A DNA stretch of 16,439 nt, taken from the NCBI GenBank assembly GCA_020741755.1, contig DYYI01000092.1, positions 1 to 16,439 on the forward strand. The letters run 5' to 3'. A program made the translations under genes and the position numbers. This DNA is from Aliicoccus persicus_A. GTDB lineage: Bacteria > Bacillota > Bacilli > Staphylococcales > Salinicoccaceae. This document shows positions 6,710 through 14,567 of the stretch, one piece after another. The notes beneath the pieces were generated by a model. It was not told the DNA's origin. It worked only from the letters and a program-made list of their open reading frames with translations, and did no database searches. Each line of letters begins with the position of its first letter. Within the stretch, counting starts at the first letter, position 1.

Positions 6710-7456
6710 ATGAATCGAGATTTAAGCTATGTACTTAAGAAGACGACGGATAATTTACTTCATAGCGAGATAAAAAGTTTATACCCGCTGTTTGTTTATG
6801 CGTTTGGAATTTTGATTGTGTTGCTTTCCAATGTCATCTTTGACACGAATACAACATTGATCATTCTGTTTAAATTGATCGGTTTCATCACGTGCGTGTG
6901 GTTGTTCAGCATCGTAGTGTTGAACCGTTACATCATCAGTCAAAAAGGAACGATATTGAAGGTGCATTACGTTTCAATATTCTCACGCATGTTACCAACA
7001 GTATTCTACCAGACTATCAATTACATTTTATTTGTTGTACTTTATGTTGCAATCACAGCGCTGTTTACTGACAATTTTTATATCGGAACATTTACGATGC
7101 TGTACTACACGTTGCTTGGTATGATTTTAATCATACCGTTCACATTGTTTTACATCGCAGTGAATTTAAAGCGTGTTAATGTCGTCAACACCATCGTGTT
7201 TATATTACTCGTAGCAACCGTACCGATATTGTATTTTCCACAACAGCTGCCATCAGTGGTCAGCAATGTCTTATCATTAAATCCGTTTTACTATATCGTA
7301 TATAGTATCCAACTGAATACGCTTGGGAACCATTGGAACATCAATAGAATCCCATCGGACATTTTGTTCTTTAGCCAGATGGCTCTCCTGTACTTATGGA
7401 TGTTCAGTTTTTATAAACGCATGAAGTATAATATTTATGATGTACAAGCGAAATAA
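6710..7456 (+). CDS. TagG-like ABC-2 type permease
   Basis: This 248-residue protein has six predicted membrane helices, roughly at 25-43, 48-70, 97-119, 125-149, 158-176 and 217-234. The region PILYFPQQLP (172-181) followed by LNPFYYIVYSIQ (190-201) resembles the NPxYYIVxxxR motif of TagG/Wzm polysaccharide permeases, with Gln201 at the Arg position. The short charged C-terminus after the last helix also fits. GGAGGG lies about 6 nt before the ATG, 10 nt after the degenerate ATPase gene, so the two should form one complex. The substrate is unknown; a cell-envelope polymer or lipid-linked glycan is the family-based guess. Confidence 0.75.
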   Translation: MNRDLSYVLKKTTDNLLHSEIKSLYPLFVYAFGILIVLLSNVIFDTNTTLIILFKLIGFITCVWLFSIVVLNRYIISQKGTILKVHYVSIFSRMLPTVFYQTINYILFVVLYVAITALFTDNFYIGTFTMLYYTLLGMILIIPFTLFYIAVNLKRVNVVNTIVFILLVATVPILYFPQQLPSVVSNVLSLNPFYYIVYSIQLNTLGNHWNINRIPSDILFFSQMALLYLWMFSFYKRMKYNIYDVQAK

Positions 7457-7472
7457 ATAAATATCATTCAAA

Positions 7473-7506
7473 AATCCGGACATTCAGTAGATAGAATGTC
7501 CGGATT
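7473..7506. terminator. Bidirectional intrinsic terminator between convergent genes
   Basis: AATCCGGACATTC and GAATGTCCGGATT form a perfect 13-bp stem around an eight-base loop. On the minus strand it is followed by a T5 tract (a good terminator for yfhP); on the plus strand by TTCTTAATAATAATT, which is weaker. It serves both the TagG-like gene and yfhP. Confidence 0.9.
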
Positions 7507-7517
7507 CTTAATAATAA

Positions 7518-8495
7518 TTAATTATTCATTAATATTTGCTGTAATTTTTCTTCTGAGAAGACCCAGCCAATATAACTGTGTTTTACATTTTTTTGGTTTT
7601 TATCGACAATCATAATACAGACGAAAGCGTAGTGCCCATCTTTTAAATAGCGCAGGTCAATGAAACGAACTTCAACTTCGTTTTCATTTAGTGTCTTTAA
7701 CTCATATCTATAAATCGAGGAGAAAAAGACAAATGTACGATAGTTTGTATCAAATTTGACGATATCATAGAGTGCCTGAGGCAGTTTATCTTTCTGATCA
7801 AATGTATCGTAAAACATAATTTGTCCATGTGTGCTTCTACCGACAAAATAGTGTGTATCCGTCACAACGATCACTCGCCAAACGAAAAATTTTAATGTCG
7901 GCATGACGAACACGCGATTTATGTTTTGGTGTGGCAACTGGTGTGTTGCTTTTTTCTTAATGGTACGCTGCATGAGATGTCGTGTAATATAATAGACAAT
8001 TAAGACAGCATACAAGATAAAGAACATCGTGACCGGATTAAATCCGAGAAACCACAGTATGAAGTAAATGATGTGTGCCCCGAGTATGAAGATATCAATC
8101 GTATTAATGGTTCCGATTTGTATCCAACTATAATCAAGTGGCCGCAATGCCTGTGTGCCATATGAATTAAAAATGTCTACAAACACATGCAAGAATACCG
8201 CAAGCTGCACCCATAAATATGTGGAAGCGAACGGGAGATCAAACAGCAGTATTGCAAGGAGTGTAATCACGATCGGCCACACGAGAAATGTAAACGGCAG
8301 TGAGTGTGTGATGCCACGGTGATGTTTAATATACGTCGCATTATTTTTAAATTTTAAAATCGTATCTGTATCAGGCACTAATGATGCACCGACTACTGCG
8401 ATGATGAATCCTGTTTGCAAAGCATCGACGTTAGGGTCCATCGTTGCAACTCCAACGATTGTGCCACCCATTAAAGTATGTGTTAGAGTATCCAT
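7518..8495 (-). CDS. yfhP: YfhP/YdjM-type membrane metal-dependent hydrolase
   Basis: This 325-residue polytopic membrane protein of the DUF457/YdjM family is commonly called a membrane-bound metal-dependent hydrolase; the true substrate is unknown. Conserved polar residues lie in and near the helices: MDTLTHTLMGG at the N-terminus (His6), PDTDT (41-45), HHRGITHS (58-65), FLHVFVDIFNSYG (101-113) and the TINTID segment. A soluble C-terminal domain follows from about 185. I set the start at ATG 8495 because this family begins MDTxTH and GGAG lies 6 nt upstream; a longer reading to 8546 would overlap mutY's ribosome binding site and start. It is divergent from mutY, with 36 nt between start codons. 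Confidence 0.87.
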   Translation of the reverse strand: MDTLTHTLMGGTIVGVATMDPNVDALQTGFIIAVVGASLVPDTDTILKFKNNATYIKHHRGITHSLPFTFLVWPIVITLLAILLFDLPFASTYLWVQLAVFLHVFVDIFNSYGTQALRPLDYSWIQIGTINTIDIFILGAHIIYFILWFLGFNPVTMFFILYAVLIVYYITRHLMQRTIKKKATHQLPHQNINRVFVMPTLKFFVWRVIVVTDTHYFVGRSTHGQIMFYDTFDQKDKLPQALYDIVKFDTNYRTFVFFSSIYRYELKTLNENEVEVRFIDLRYLKDGHYAFVCIMIVDKNQKNVKHSYIGWVFSEEKLQQILMNN

Positions 8496-8531
8496 AATAT
8501 TCTCCATTCTAAAAATTAAGGAGTGTAAAAT

Positions 8532-9548
8532 TTGAACAAAGTACAATTGAACAAGGATTTACTCTCTTGGTTTCGATCTTCAAAGCGTCAGTTACCATGG
8601 AGAGAAACAAGAGACCCATATAAAATTTGGATGAGCGAAGTCATGTTGCAACAAACACAAGTAAAAACTGTAATTCCATATTATAATCATTTCGTGCAAA
8701 AGTATCCAACGATTGATGCGCTCGCCAATACAGAAGAAGTAAACTTGCTTAAAGATTGGGAAGGGCTCGGCTACTATAACCGTATTCGAAATTTCCATTT
8801 TGCAACGAAAGAAGTACAGGCTAAATACAACTCTATCGTACCCGAAGAGCCGCATGAATTTCAATCTTTACGCGGTGTTGGGCCGTATATTGAGGGTGCT
8901 GTGATGAGCATTGCCTTCAATCATAAAATCGCAGCTGTTGATGGTAATGTGATGCGTGTTTATAGTCGACTCAATCGCTACGGCGAAGATATTTCTAAGC
9001 AGAAGACCGTGAAGTCAATCAAGCGAGATATTGAAACTTGGATGAGTGATGATGCTGGAGATTTTAATGAAGCCATGATGGAACTCGGTGCAACAATATG
9101 TACACCAAGATCACCGAAATGTATCCTCTGTCCATTAAAAGCGCATTGTGAAAGTTTCGAACACAACGACGTGTTAAACTATCCGGTAAAAGCGAAGCAG
9201 AAACCAAAGAAAGAAACGGTATATAATGTCTTTATTATACAAAATCAAGATGAAGATTTTTATCTTGTAGAACAGTCTGAAGATTTGCTCAAGGGGATGT
9301 ATGAATTCCCTAAATATGACGTAGATACTTCAATGGAAAATATTGAAGATGGATTAAACATTGAATTTACGTCACAACCAACTTATCTATCACAAGTGAA
9401 GCATGTGTTCACGCATAAGACGTGGATATTGGAAGTATATATGATACATACGAATCACACGAATGAACACTTTAAATCTGCCGATAAAATTCAAAAATTA
9501 CCGATGAGTAAAGGGATGCAAAAAGTAATGGCATTACTTGAAGTCTAA
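8532..9548 (+). CDS. mutY: A/G-specific adenine DNA glycosylase
   Basis: This 338-residue base-excision repair enzyme removes adenine mispaired with 8-oxoguanine. Visible features: QLPWR near the N-terminus, SEVMLQQTQV with catalytic Glu36, the helix-hairpin-helix LRGVGPYIEGA (113-123), catalytic Asp137 in AVDGNV, and the iron-sulphur loop Cys190-x6-Cys197-x2-Cys200-x5-Cys206. The NUDIX-like C-terminal domain (about 228-338) contains the KHVFTHKTW 8-oxoG-recognition segment. The start codon is TTG at 8532, supported by AAGGAG eight bases before it; no ATG fits better. Its promoter must lie within the 36-nt gap or inside the start of yfhP, where CATAAT (8493-8498) is a -10 candidate. Confidence 0.96.
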   Translation: MNKVQLNKDLLSWFRSSKRQLPWRETRDPYKIWMSEVMLQQTQVKTVIPYYNHFVQKYPTIDALANTEEVNLLKDWEGLGYYNRIRNFHFATKEVQAKYNSIVPEEPHEFQSLRGVGPYIEGAVMSIAFNHKIAAVDGNVMRVYSRLNRYGEDISKQKTVKSIKRDIETWMSDDAGDFNEAMMELGATICTPRSPKCILCPLKAHCESFEHNDVLNYPVKAKQKPKKETVYNVFIIQNQDEDFYLVEQSEDLLKGMYEFPKYDVDTSMENIEDGLNIEFTSQPTYLSQVKHVFTHKTWILEVYMIHTNHTNEHFKSADKIQKLPMSKGMQKVMALLEV

Positions 9549-9552
9549 CGTC

Positions 9553-9580
9553 GTGATACGGCAAATAAGTATGATATAAT
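9553..9580 (+). promoter_or_regulatory. Sigma-A promoter with extended -10 for ntdp
   Basis: GTGATA (9553-9558), 16 nt, then TGA-TATAAT with a perfect -10 at 9575-9580. Transcription would begin near 9587. An ATG at 9579 therefore lies upstream of the transcript and cannot be the start codon, which supports GTG 9612. Confidence 0.75.
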
Positions 9581-9611
9581 GCACATGTACAAAATAAAGG
9601 TGGTGTGGAAA

Positions 9612-10157
9612 GTGAAACAAGAATCCATACCGAAAGAAGGTAGCAAAGTAAAAATTCAGAGCTACAAACATGACGGATCCATACATAGAGTATGGTCAGA
9701 AACCACGATTTTAAAGGGGACGAATCACGTCGTCATCGGTGGGAATAATCGTACGCTCGTTACTGAGAGTGATGGCAGAACTTGGATTACACGGGAACCT
9801 GCGATTGTTTATTTCCACTCTGAATTTTGGTTTAATGTCATTTGCATGTTTAGAGAAGATGGTGTGTATTATTATTGCAACTTGTCATCACCATTCGTCC
9901 ATGATCAAGAAGCGCTTAAGTATATTGATTATGACTTAGATATTAAAGTTTATCCCGATGGTAATTATCATCTGCTCGATGAAGATGAATATAAACTTCA
10001 TAAAGAGCGCATGAAATATTCATCAGATATCGATCTAATATTAAGACGAAATGTGGATATTCTCCAATCATGGATTGAGCAAAAGAAGGGACCATTTGCA
10101 CCGGATTTCATCAACGTATGGCATCAGAGATTTAATAGAGTCGTGAATAAGAAGTAG
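9612..10157 (+). CDS. ntdp: Nucleoside tri-/diphosphatase, DUF402 family (Ntdp/YgaC)
   Basis: This 181-residue protein matches the DUF402 family enzyme called Ntdp in S. aureus and YgaC in B. subtilis, which hydrolyses nucleoside tri- and diphosphates. Near-invariant stretches include VKIQSYKHDGSIHRVW, TLVTESDGRTWITREPA, YYYCNLSSPF and YIDYDLDIKVYPDG, the last containing the acidic metal-binding residues. I chose GTG 9612: AAAGGTGG lies 8 nt upstream, known homologues begin near ESIPKEG, and the promoter at 9553-9580 excludes the longer ATG-initiated reading. A terminator begins immediately after its stop codon and the exporter gene follows. Confidence 0.93.
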   Translation: MKQESIPKEGSKVKIQSYKHDGSIHRVWSETTILKGTNHVVIGGNNRTLVTESDGRTWITREPAIVYFHSEFWFNVICMFREDGVYYYCNLSSPFVHDQEALKYIDYDLDIKVYPDGNYHLLDEDEYKLHKERMKYSSDIDLILRRNVDILQSWIEQKKGPFAPDFINVWHQRFNRVVNKK

Positions 10158-10184
10158 CCAGTCATCCATATGACTGGTCTTTTA
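10158..10184 (+). terminator. Terminator hairpin between ntdp and the ABC exporter
   Basis: CCAGTCAT pairs perfectly with ATGACTGG around CCAT, followed by TCTTTTAT. The stem starts at the base after the ntdp stop codon and ends only about 20 nt before the exporter start codon. With eight pairs and a broken T tract it may be leaky. Confidence 0.75.
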
Positions 10185-10203
10185 TAGCTAAGGAGTAGAA
10201 ACG

Positions 10204-11940
10204 ATGATTTGGCGATATTTAAAGTTTGTTAAACCATACTTTTGGTTAATTATAGCAACGGTTGCCATCGGTATTTTAAAATTTGGTATTCCACTTTTAA
10301 TTCCACTGTTGATCATGCATGTCATTGATAATATTATTTTGGCTGAAGGATTGGCACAAGATGAACGCCTATCGATGCTGTTCAATATCATGTTAATTTT
10401 CGGTCTGATTTTTGTTGTGTTGAGACCACCGGTTGAATATTATAGACAATATCTCGCCCAGTGGACGAGCAATAAAATCTTGTATGATATTAGAGAAAAG
10501 TTATATAAACATTTACAAGAACTAAGTCCAAAATACTATTCAGAAAATAAAGTCGGTGAGATCATTTCACGTGTCATCAATGATGTTGAACAGACGAAAG
10601 ATTTCATTATGACAGGTCTCATGAACGTTTGGTTAGACCTCGTGACCGTTTTAATTGCACTGATCATCATGTTCAATATCAATGCTGAACTCACATTGGT
10701 TTCGATGGCAATCTTCCCGTTTTATATATTTGGTATTTATTATTTCTTTGGTCGGTTACGCCGCTTGATGCGCGCACGTTCACAAGCACTTGCAGAAGTA
10801 CAAGGATTTTTACATGAACGCATTACCGGTATCAATGTAATCAAGAGCTTTGCGGTTGAGAAACATGAAGAGAAACGCTTTGCAGAGAGAAACGATAACT
10901 TCTTAACTAAAGCGGTCAACCATGCCAGATGGAATGCGAAGAGTTTCGCAGTCGTCAATACGATTACAGATATCGGACCTTTGCTCGTCATCGGTTATGG
11001 GGCATACCAAGTACTCGGTGGTAATTTAACAGTCGGTGCACTCGCAGCTTTCGTCGCGTATTTAGAAAGACTTTACGGGCCACTGCGCCGCTTGGTGTCA
11101 TCATCGACAACCTTAACGCAGAGTATCGCTTCGATGGACCGTGTGTTCCATCTATTCGATGAAAAATACGATGTGACAGATAGAGAAAATGCACAACCAA
11201 TGGATGTCTCTCGTGGAGAAATCGAATTCCAAGATGTTGGATTTGGCTACGATGGTAAATCGACAAATACTTTAAACCATATCAACTTTAGAATTGTGCC
11301 TGGGGAAACCGTCGCGTTTGTCGGAATGAGTGGTGGTGGTAAGTCCACGTTAGTATCATTGATACCGAGGTTCTATGATGTAACAGACGGAGCCATTAAA
11401 ATCGATGGTAAAGATACGCGAGATTATACGATTCAGTCGCTCAGAAATAACATCGGTATGGTGATGCAAGATAATATTTTATTTAGCGATACTGTCAAAG
11501 AGAATATCGTGCTCGCATTGCCGGGTGCGACAGATGAGCAAGTCATCGAAGCGGCTAAAGCAGCCAATGCGCATGACTTCATAATGAATTTACCAGAAGG
11601 ATATGATACTGAAGTCGGTGAACGTGGTGTTAAACTGTCCGGTGGACAAAAACAACGCATCGCGATTGCGCGTGTCTTCTTAAAGAATCCACCAATCTTA
11701 ATTTTAGATGAAGCGACAAGTGCCTTGGATCTAGAGAGTGAAAGTATCATTCAAGAGACATTGTTGAAGTTATCGAAAGATAGAACAACAATCATCGTTG
11801 CCCACAGACTATCGACCATTACACATGCGGATAAAATATACGTCATGAAAGATGGCACGATTGCTGAATCAGGTACACACCAAGAACTGTTAGATAAACG
11901 GAATGTGTACTACGATTTGTATAGCATTCAAGATTTATAA
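10204..11940 (+). CDS. Sav1866-like ABC multidrug/lipid exporter (half-transporter)
   Basis: This 578-residue type IV ABC exporter is very similar to and the same length as S. aureus Sav1866, a homodimeric ATP-driven efflux pump of the MsbA type. Residues 1-320 form the six-helix transmembrane domain; conserved stretches include RQYLAQWTSNKILYDIR and ISRVINDVEQTKDF. The ATPase domain is complete: Walker A GMSGGGKST with Lys380, Q-loop Gln422, signature LSGGQ (478-482), Walker B ILILDE with Asp502/Glu503, and H-loop His534. AAGGAG lies about 8 nt before the ATG. No promoter fits between the upstream hairpin and the ribosome binding site, so transcription probably enters from ntdp or from within it. 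Confidence 0.96.
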   Translation: MIWRYLKFVKPYFWLIIATVAIGILKFGIPLLIPLLIMHVIDNIILAEGLAQDERLSMLFNIMLIFGLIFVVLRPPVEYYRQYLAQWTSNKILYDIREKLYKHLQELSPKYYSENKVGEIISRVINDVEQTKDFIMTGLMNVWLDLVTVLIALIIMFNINAELTLVSMAIFPFYIFGIYYFFGRLRRLMRARSQALAEVQGFLHERITGINVIKSFAVEKHEEKRFAERNDNFLTKAVNHARWNAKSFAVVNTITDIGPLLVIGYGAYQVLGGNLTVGALAAFVAYLERLYGPLRRLVSSSTTLTQSIASMDRVFHLFDEKYDVTDRENAQPMDVSRGEIEFQDVGFGYDGKSTNTLNHINFRIVPGETVAFVGMSGGGKSTLVSLIPRFYDVTDGAIKIDGKDTRDYTIQSLRNNIGMVMQDNILFSDTVKENIVLALPGATDEQVIEAAKAANAHDFIMNLPEGYDTEVGERGVKLSGGQKQRIAIARVFLKNPPILILDEATSALDLESESIIQETLLKLSKDRTTIIVAHRLSTITHADKIYVMKDGTIAESGTHQELLDKRNVYYDLYSIQDL

Positions 11941-11960
11941 TGATAGACAAGATTTAATAT

Positions 11961-12050
11961 AAAAAATCACACTTGACTCCTAAGGGAAAAGCGTCAGCAG
12001 TGAGACTACAGGCTCACGCGACGCCCCAGGAAAGCAAGTGTGATTTTTTT
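11961..12050. terminator. 90-nt structured bidirectional terminator element
   Basis: A perfect 15-bp outer stem (11961-11975 with 12035-12049) starts with A6 and ends in T7, so it can terminate in both directions between the convergent exporter and FUSC genes. Inside it are nested further pairs: CCT/AGG (11979-11981, 12028-12030), GGG/CCC (11984-11986, 12025-12027), GCGTC/GACGC (11991-11995, 12020-12024) and GTGAG/CTCAC (12000-12004, 12013-12017), with A-rich bulges on the 5' side. It looks like a mobile or dispersed intergenic hairpin built into a terminator. Confidence 0.85.
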
Positions 12051-12077
12051 AGTGGGTTAAACATATGTCCGAACTTT

Positions 12078-13193
12078 TTATATATCCATCGTTTCATCAT
12101 CGATTTTTAACTCGTGATTTTTCGCATGGAATTTAAAATAACTTGTCGTAATTCTATCGAGGCTTTGAAGAACGTCTCGATATTCATGAATCGAAGCCAT
12201 TAAACTCATAATATTCTCGTAGTGATTATCATCAATGTTGTTCTTCGTTTCATTGAATAGCTTTGTAAACATTTCTATCAGTGTCAGTTCGAAGTGTTCT
12301 TCGCTATGTGTCGTATAGATGTAATTATCCTCTGGACCAACGCGTTCATTAAATTTCATAAACAGTTGCTCGTGGTGACTCATCAACATATCGATTTCAA
12401 CTTTCATTCGATATTGCAGTTCTTCATCTAAATGGTTGTAATCATTCTGATAGCGGTTTAATTTTCTAAGGAGTGCAAATGCCTGATTCGTAGACGCAAG
12501 CAATCGTCCATATAACATTTTCTTTCTCGCTAACGAGAAATTATTCTTTCTTAAATAATTTCGCTCTTCTTTGTAGTATAGATACATTGTCTCTAACTTA
12601 ACGATTCTATCCTGTATGCTTTTAATATCTTTCTTTACGATGGTAAAGTCAGTCACTGAATTGATCTCTAGACGAATCCATTTAAATATATCACCTGTGA
12701 CGTTAAACGTATTGTGATACAATCTGCTTTCGTATTTCGGTGGTAAAAAAACTAAATTGACGATGAGTGCAGATACGACACCAGTCATCACAAGTGCAAT
12801 TCGTTCACCTGCTGTGATGAAGAAATCTCCCATTGATTCTGAATTTGCAAGGGTTGGTGCATCGAGTATCGCAATCATCGTAACGACTGCCAGTGTCGAC
12901 ACAGCTTGCAGTTTAAACACTTGTAACAGTGCGAGAACGAGTATTGTCGTCAATCCGATGACGACGATACTATTGCCGAAGAGCAACAACATGCTAACAG
13001 CAGCAATGGCACCGATTAGGTTACCTTGTACTTGCTCCCAAAAGCGTTTAATAGAGCGATGGATATTCGGTTGTAATGCAAACACAGCTGCAATCGCTGC
13101 AATTAGTCCGGGTTCAAAACCTAACCAATCTACGATCAGTAAGGTTAATACAATTGCAATACCGGTCTTAATAACGCGCGCACCAATCTTCAT
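12078..13193 (-). CDS. FUSC/aromatic acid exporter family membrane protein
   Basis: This 371-residue protein belongs to the FUSC/ArAE-type family (DUF939 group), putative transporters related to aromatic acid exporters. The N-terminal half is membrane-embedded, with about five hydrophobic segments between residues 8 and 150 and the family features AVFALQPNIHRS (36-47) and QVQGNLIGA (54-62). The C-terminal half (about 155-371) is soluble, helical and highly charged, probably a cytosolic coiled-coil domain. AAGGAG precedes the ATG. It starts 15 nt after hemL2 ends, so the two should share a transcript. The substrate is unknown. Confidence 0.88.
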   Translation of the reverse strand: MKIGARVIKTGIAIVLTLLIVDWLGFEPGLIAAIAAVFALQPNIHRSIKRFWEQVQGNLIGAIAAVSMLLLFGNSIVVIGLTTILVLALLQVFKLQAVSTLAVVTMIAILDAPTLANSESMGDFFITAGERIALVMTGVVSALIVNLVFLPPKYESRLYHNTFNVTGDIFKWIRLEINSVTDFTIVKKDIKSIQDRIVKLETMYLYYKEERNYLRKNNFSLARKKMLYGRLLASTNQAFALLRKLNRYQNDYNHLDEELQYRMKVEIDMLMSHHEQLFMKFNERVGPEDNYIYTTHSEEHFELTLIEMFTKLFNETKNNIDDNHYENIMSLMASIHEYRDVLQSLDRITTSYFKFHAKNHELKIDDETMDI

Positions 13194-13208
13194 CGCATGC
13201 TCTCCTTT

Positions 13209-14501
13209 CTAGAAGTTTTCTTTAAATACAGTTTCTACTATTTCAAGTGTTTCATCAATGTCTGCTTCAGTGTGTGCTGTCGTAATAAACCACGCTTCAT
13301 ATTTTGAAGGTGCAATATTAATGCCTCGATCGATTAATCCATTGAAAAATTTTGCGAAGTCTTCACCATTTGTGTTTTCTGCTTGTGTATAGTTCGTAAC
13401 GATTTCATCCGTAAAGTAGATGGTCAAGGCACCGAGTTTTCGATTCACAGTTGCACGAATATTGTATTTTTCTATCAGTTCGAGGAAACCATTTTCTAAC
13501 TTTTCTCCTAAGAAATCAAGCGTTGTGTATACGTCTTTATCTTGTAGTACTTCAAGACAAGCGATACCAGCTGCCATAGAGAGTGGGTTACCGGCCATCG
13601 TGCCAGCTTGATATGCAGGTCCAAGCGGTGCGACACTTTCCATAATTTCTAACTTTCCACCATATGCCCCGATCGGTGTACCACCACCGATGATTTTTCC
13701 CATCGCTGTTAAGTCTGGTGTGAGACCGAGTAAATTTTGAGCCCCACCATAACAGAATCGAAATGCTGTGATAACTTCATCATAGATCGTTAAGGCACCG
13801 ATGTCACGAGCTATACTATGCACTTCTTCTAAAAATCCAGGTGTGGGTTCAACGATACCGAAGTTTCCAACAATCGGTTCAATGAGAATCGCAGCCACTT
13901 CATCTCCGTGTGCTTCAACTGCTGTTTTGAAATCTTCTATATTATTAAATGGCACAGTAATCATATCTCGTGCAACACCGACAGGTACGCCAGCAGAGTC
14001 TGGTGAGCCAAGCTGAGCTGGGCCACTGCCTGCAGCAACAAGAACAAGATCAGAATGTCCGTGATAACAGCCTTCGAACTTGATGATTTTATCGCGTCCT
14101 GTATATGCGCGTGCGACGCGAATCGTCGTCATCACTGCCTCTGTTCCAGAGTTTACGAAGCGGACGCGCTCTAAACTTGGCATCGCATCTTGTATCATTT
14201 TGGCAAACTTATTCTCAAGCGGTGTAGGTGTTCCGTATAAAATACCCTTTTCCGCTTGTTCTTGAATGGCTTTCGTAATGTGTGGGTGTGCGTGGCCGGT
14301 GATGATTGGACCGTATGCAGCAAGGTAATCGATATATTCATTACCGTCAACATCAGTAAATCGTGAACCTTTAGCTTCTTGCATGACGATCGGTGCGCCA
14401 CCGCCAACAGCTTTATATGATCGACTTGGCGAGTTTACACCGCCGAGTATTAAAGATTGTGCTTCATCGTAAAGTAATTTGGATTGTTTTCTTTCTTTCA
14501 A
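13209..14501 (-). CDS. hemL2: Glutamate-1-semialdehyde 2,1-aminomutase, second-copy type
   Basis: This 430-residue PLP enzyme converts glutamate-1-semialdehyde to 5-aminolevulinate in the C5 tetrapyrrole route. Landmarks: GGVNSPSRSYKAVGG (20-34), FVNSGTEAVMTTIRVAR (115-131), YHGHSD (146-151), DEVITAFRF (241-249), and the PLP lysine Lys269 in TAMGKIIGGGTPIGAYGG. The location beside bcp and perR matches the second staphylococcal copy (hemL2/gsaB) rather than the hem-operon copy. The start codon is TTG at 14501, supported by AGAGGAG about 9 nt upstream and by the lack of a usable ATG. It is divergent from bcp and leads into the FUSC gene. Confidence 0.94.
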   Translation of the reverse strand: MKERKQSKLLYDEAQSLILGGVNSPSRSYKAVGGGAPIVMQEAKGSRFTDVDGNEYIDYLAAYGPIITGHAHPHITKAIQEQAEKGILYGTPTPLENKFAKMIQDAMPSLERVRFVNSGTEAVMTTIRVARAYTGRDKIIKFEGCYHGHSDLVLVAAGSGPAQLGSPDSAGVPVGVARDMITVPFNNIEDFKTAVEAHGDEVAAILIEPIVGNFGIVEPTPGFLEEVHSIARDIGALTIYDEVITAFRFCYGGAQNLLGLTPDLTAMGKIIGGGTPIGAYGGKLEIMESVAPLGPAYQAGTMAGNPLSMAAGIACLEVLQDKDVYTTLDFLGEKLENGFLELIEKYNIRATVNRKLGALTIYFTDEIVTNYTQAENTNGEDFAKFFNGLIDRGINIAPSKYEAWFITTAHTEADIDETLEIVETVFKENF

Positions 14502-14533
14502 TTTGATTGACTCCTCTTATCATTTTATTGAAT

Positions 14534-14542
14534 ATTTTATCA
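14534..14542 (-). promoter_or_regulatory. Candidate extended -10 promoter for hemL2
   Basis: On the minus strand TGATAAAAT gives an extended -10 (TAAAAT at 14539-14534). Transcription would start near 14527, a few bases before the AGAGGAG ribosome binding site. No clear -35 is present. Confidence 0.4.
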
Positions 14543-14567
14543 TATAAATCTTTAAGAATTAGGGTAT
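14542..14567 (+). promoter_or_regulatory. Candidate sigma-B promoter for bcp
   Basis: ATATAA (14542-14547), 14 nt, then GGGTAT (14562-14567). The -10 matches the sigma-B consensus fully and the -35 at 4 of 6. The overlapping TATACT (14565-14570) is an alternative sigma-A -10. Confidence 0.35.

Noticed and set aside
8496..8546. 17-residue N-terminal extension of YfhP
   Set aside because: It overlaps the mutY start and ribosome binding site, and the family begins at MDTxTH.
9579..9611. Longer start for ntdp at ATG 9579
   Set aside because: It overlaps the perfect TATAAT -10 and lies upstream of the predicted transcript; homologues begin close to GTG 9612.
12757..13212. 151-codon plus-strand open frame opposite the FUSC gene
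   Set aside because: Antisense of a recognisable membrane protein, with the Ser/Thr/Ile-rich composition typical of reverse-strand translation.
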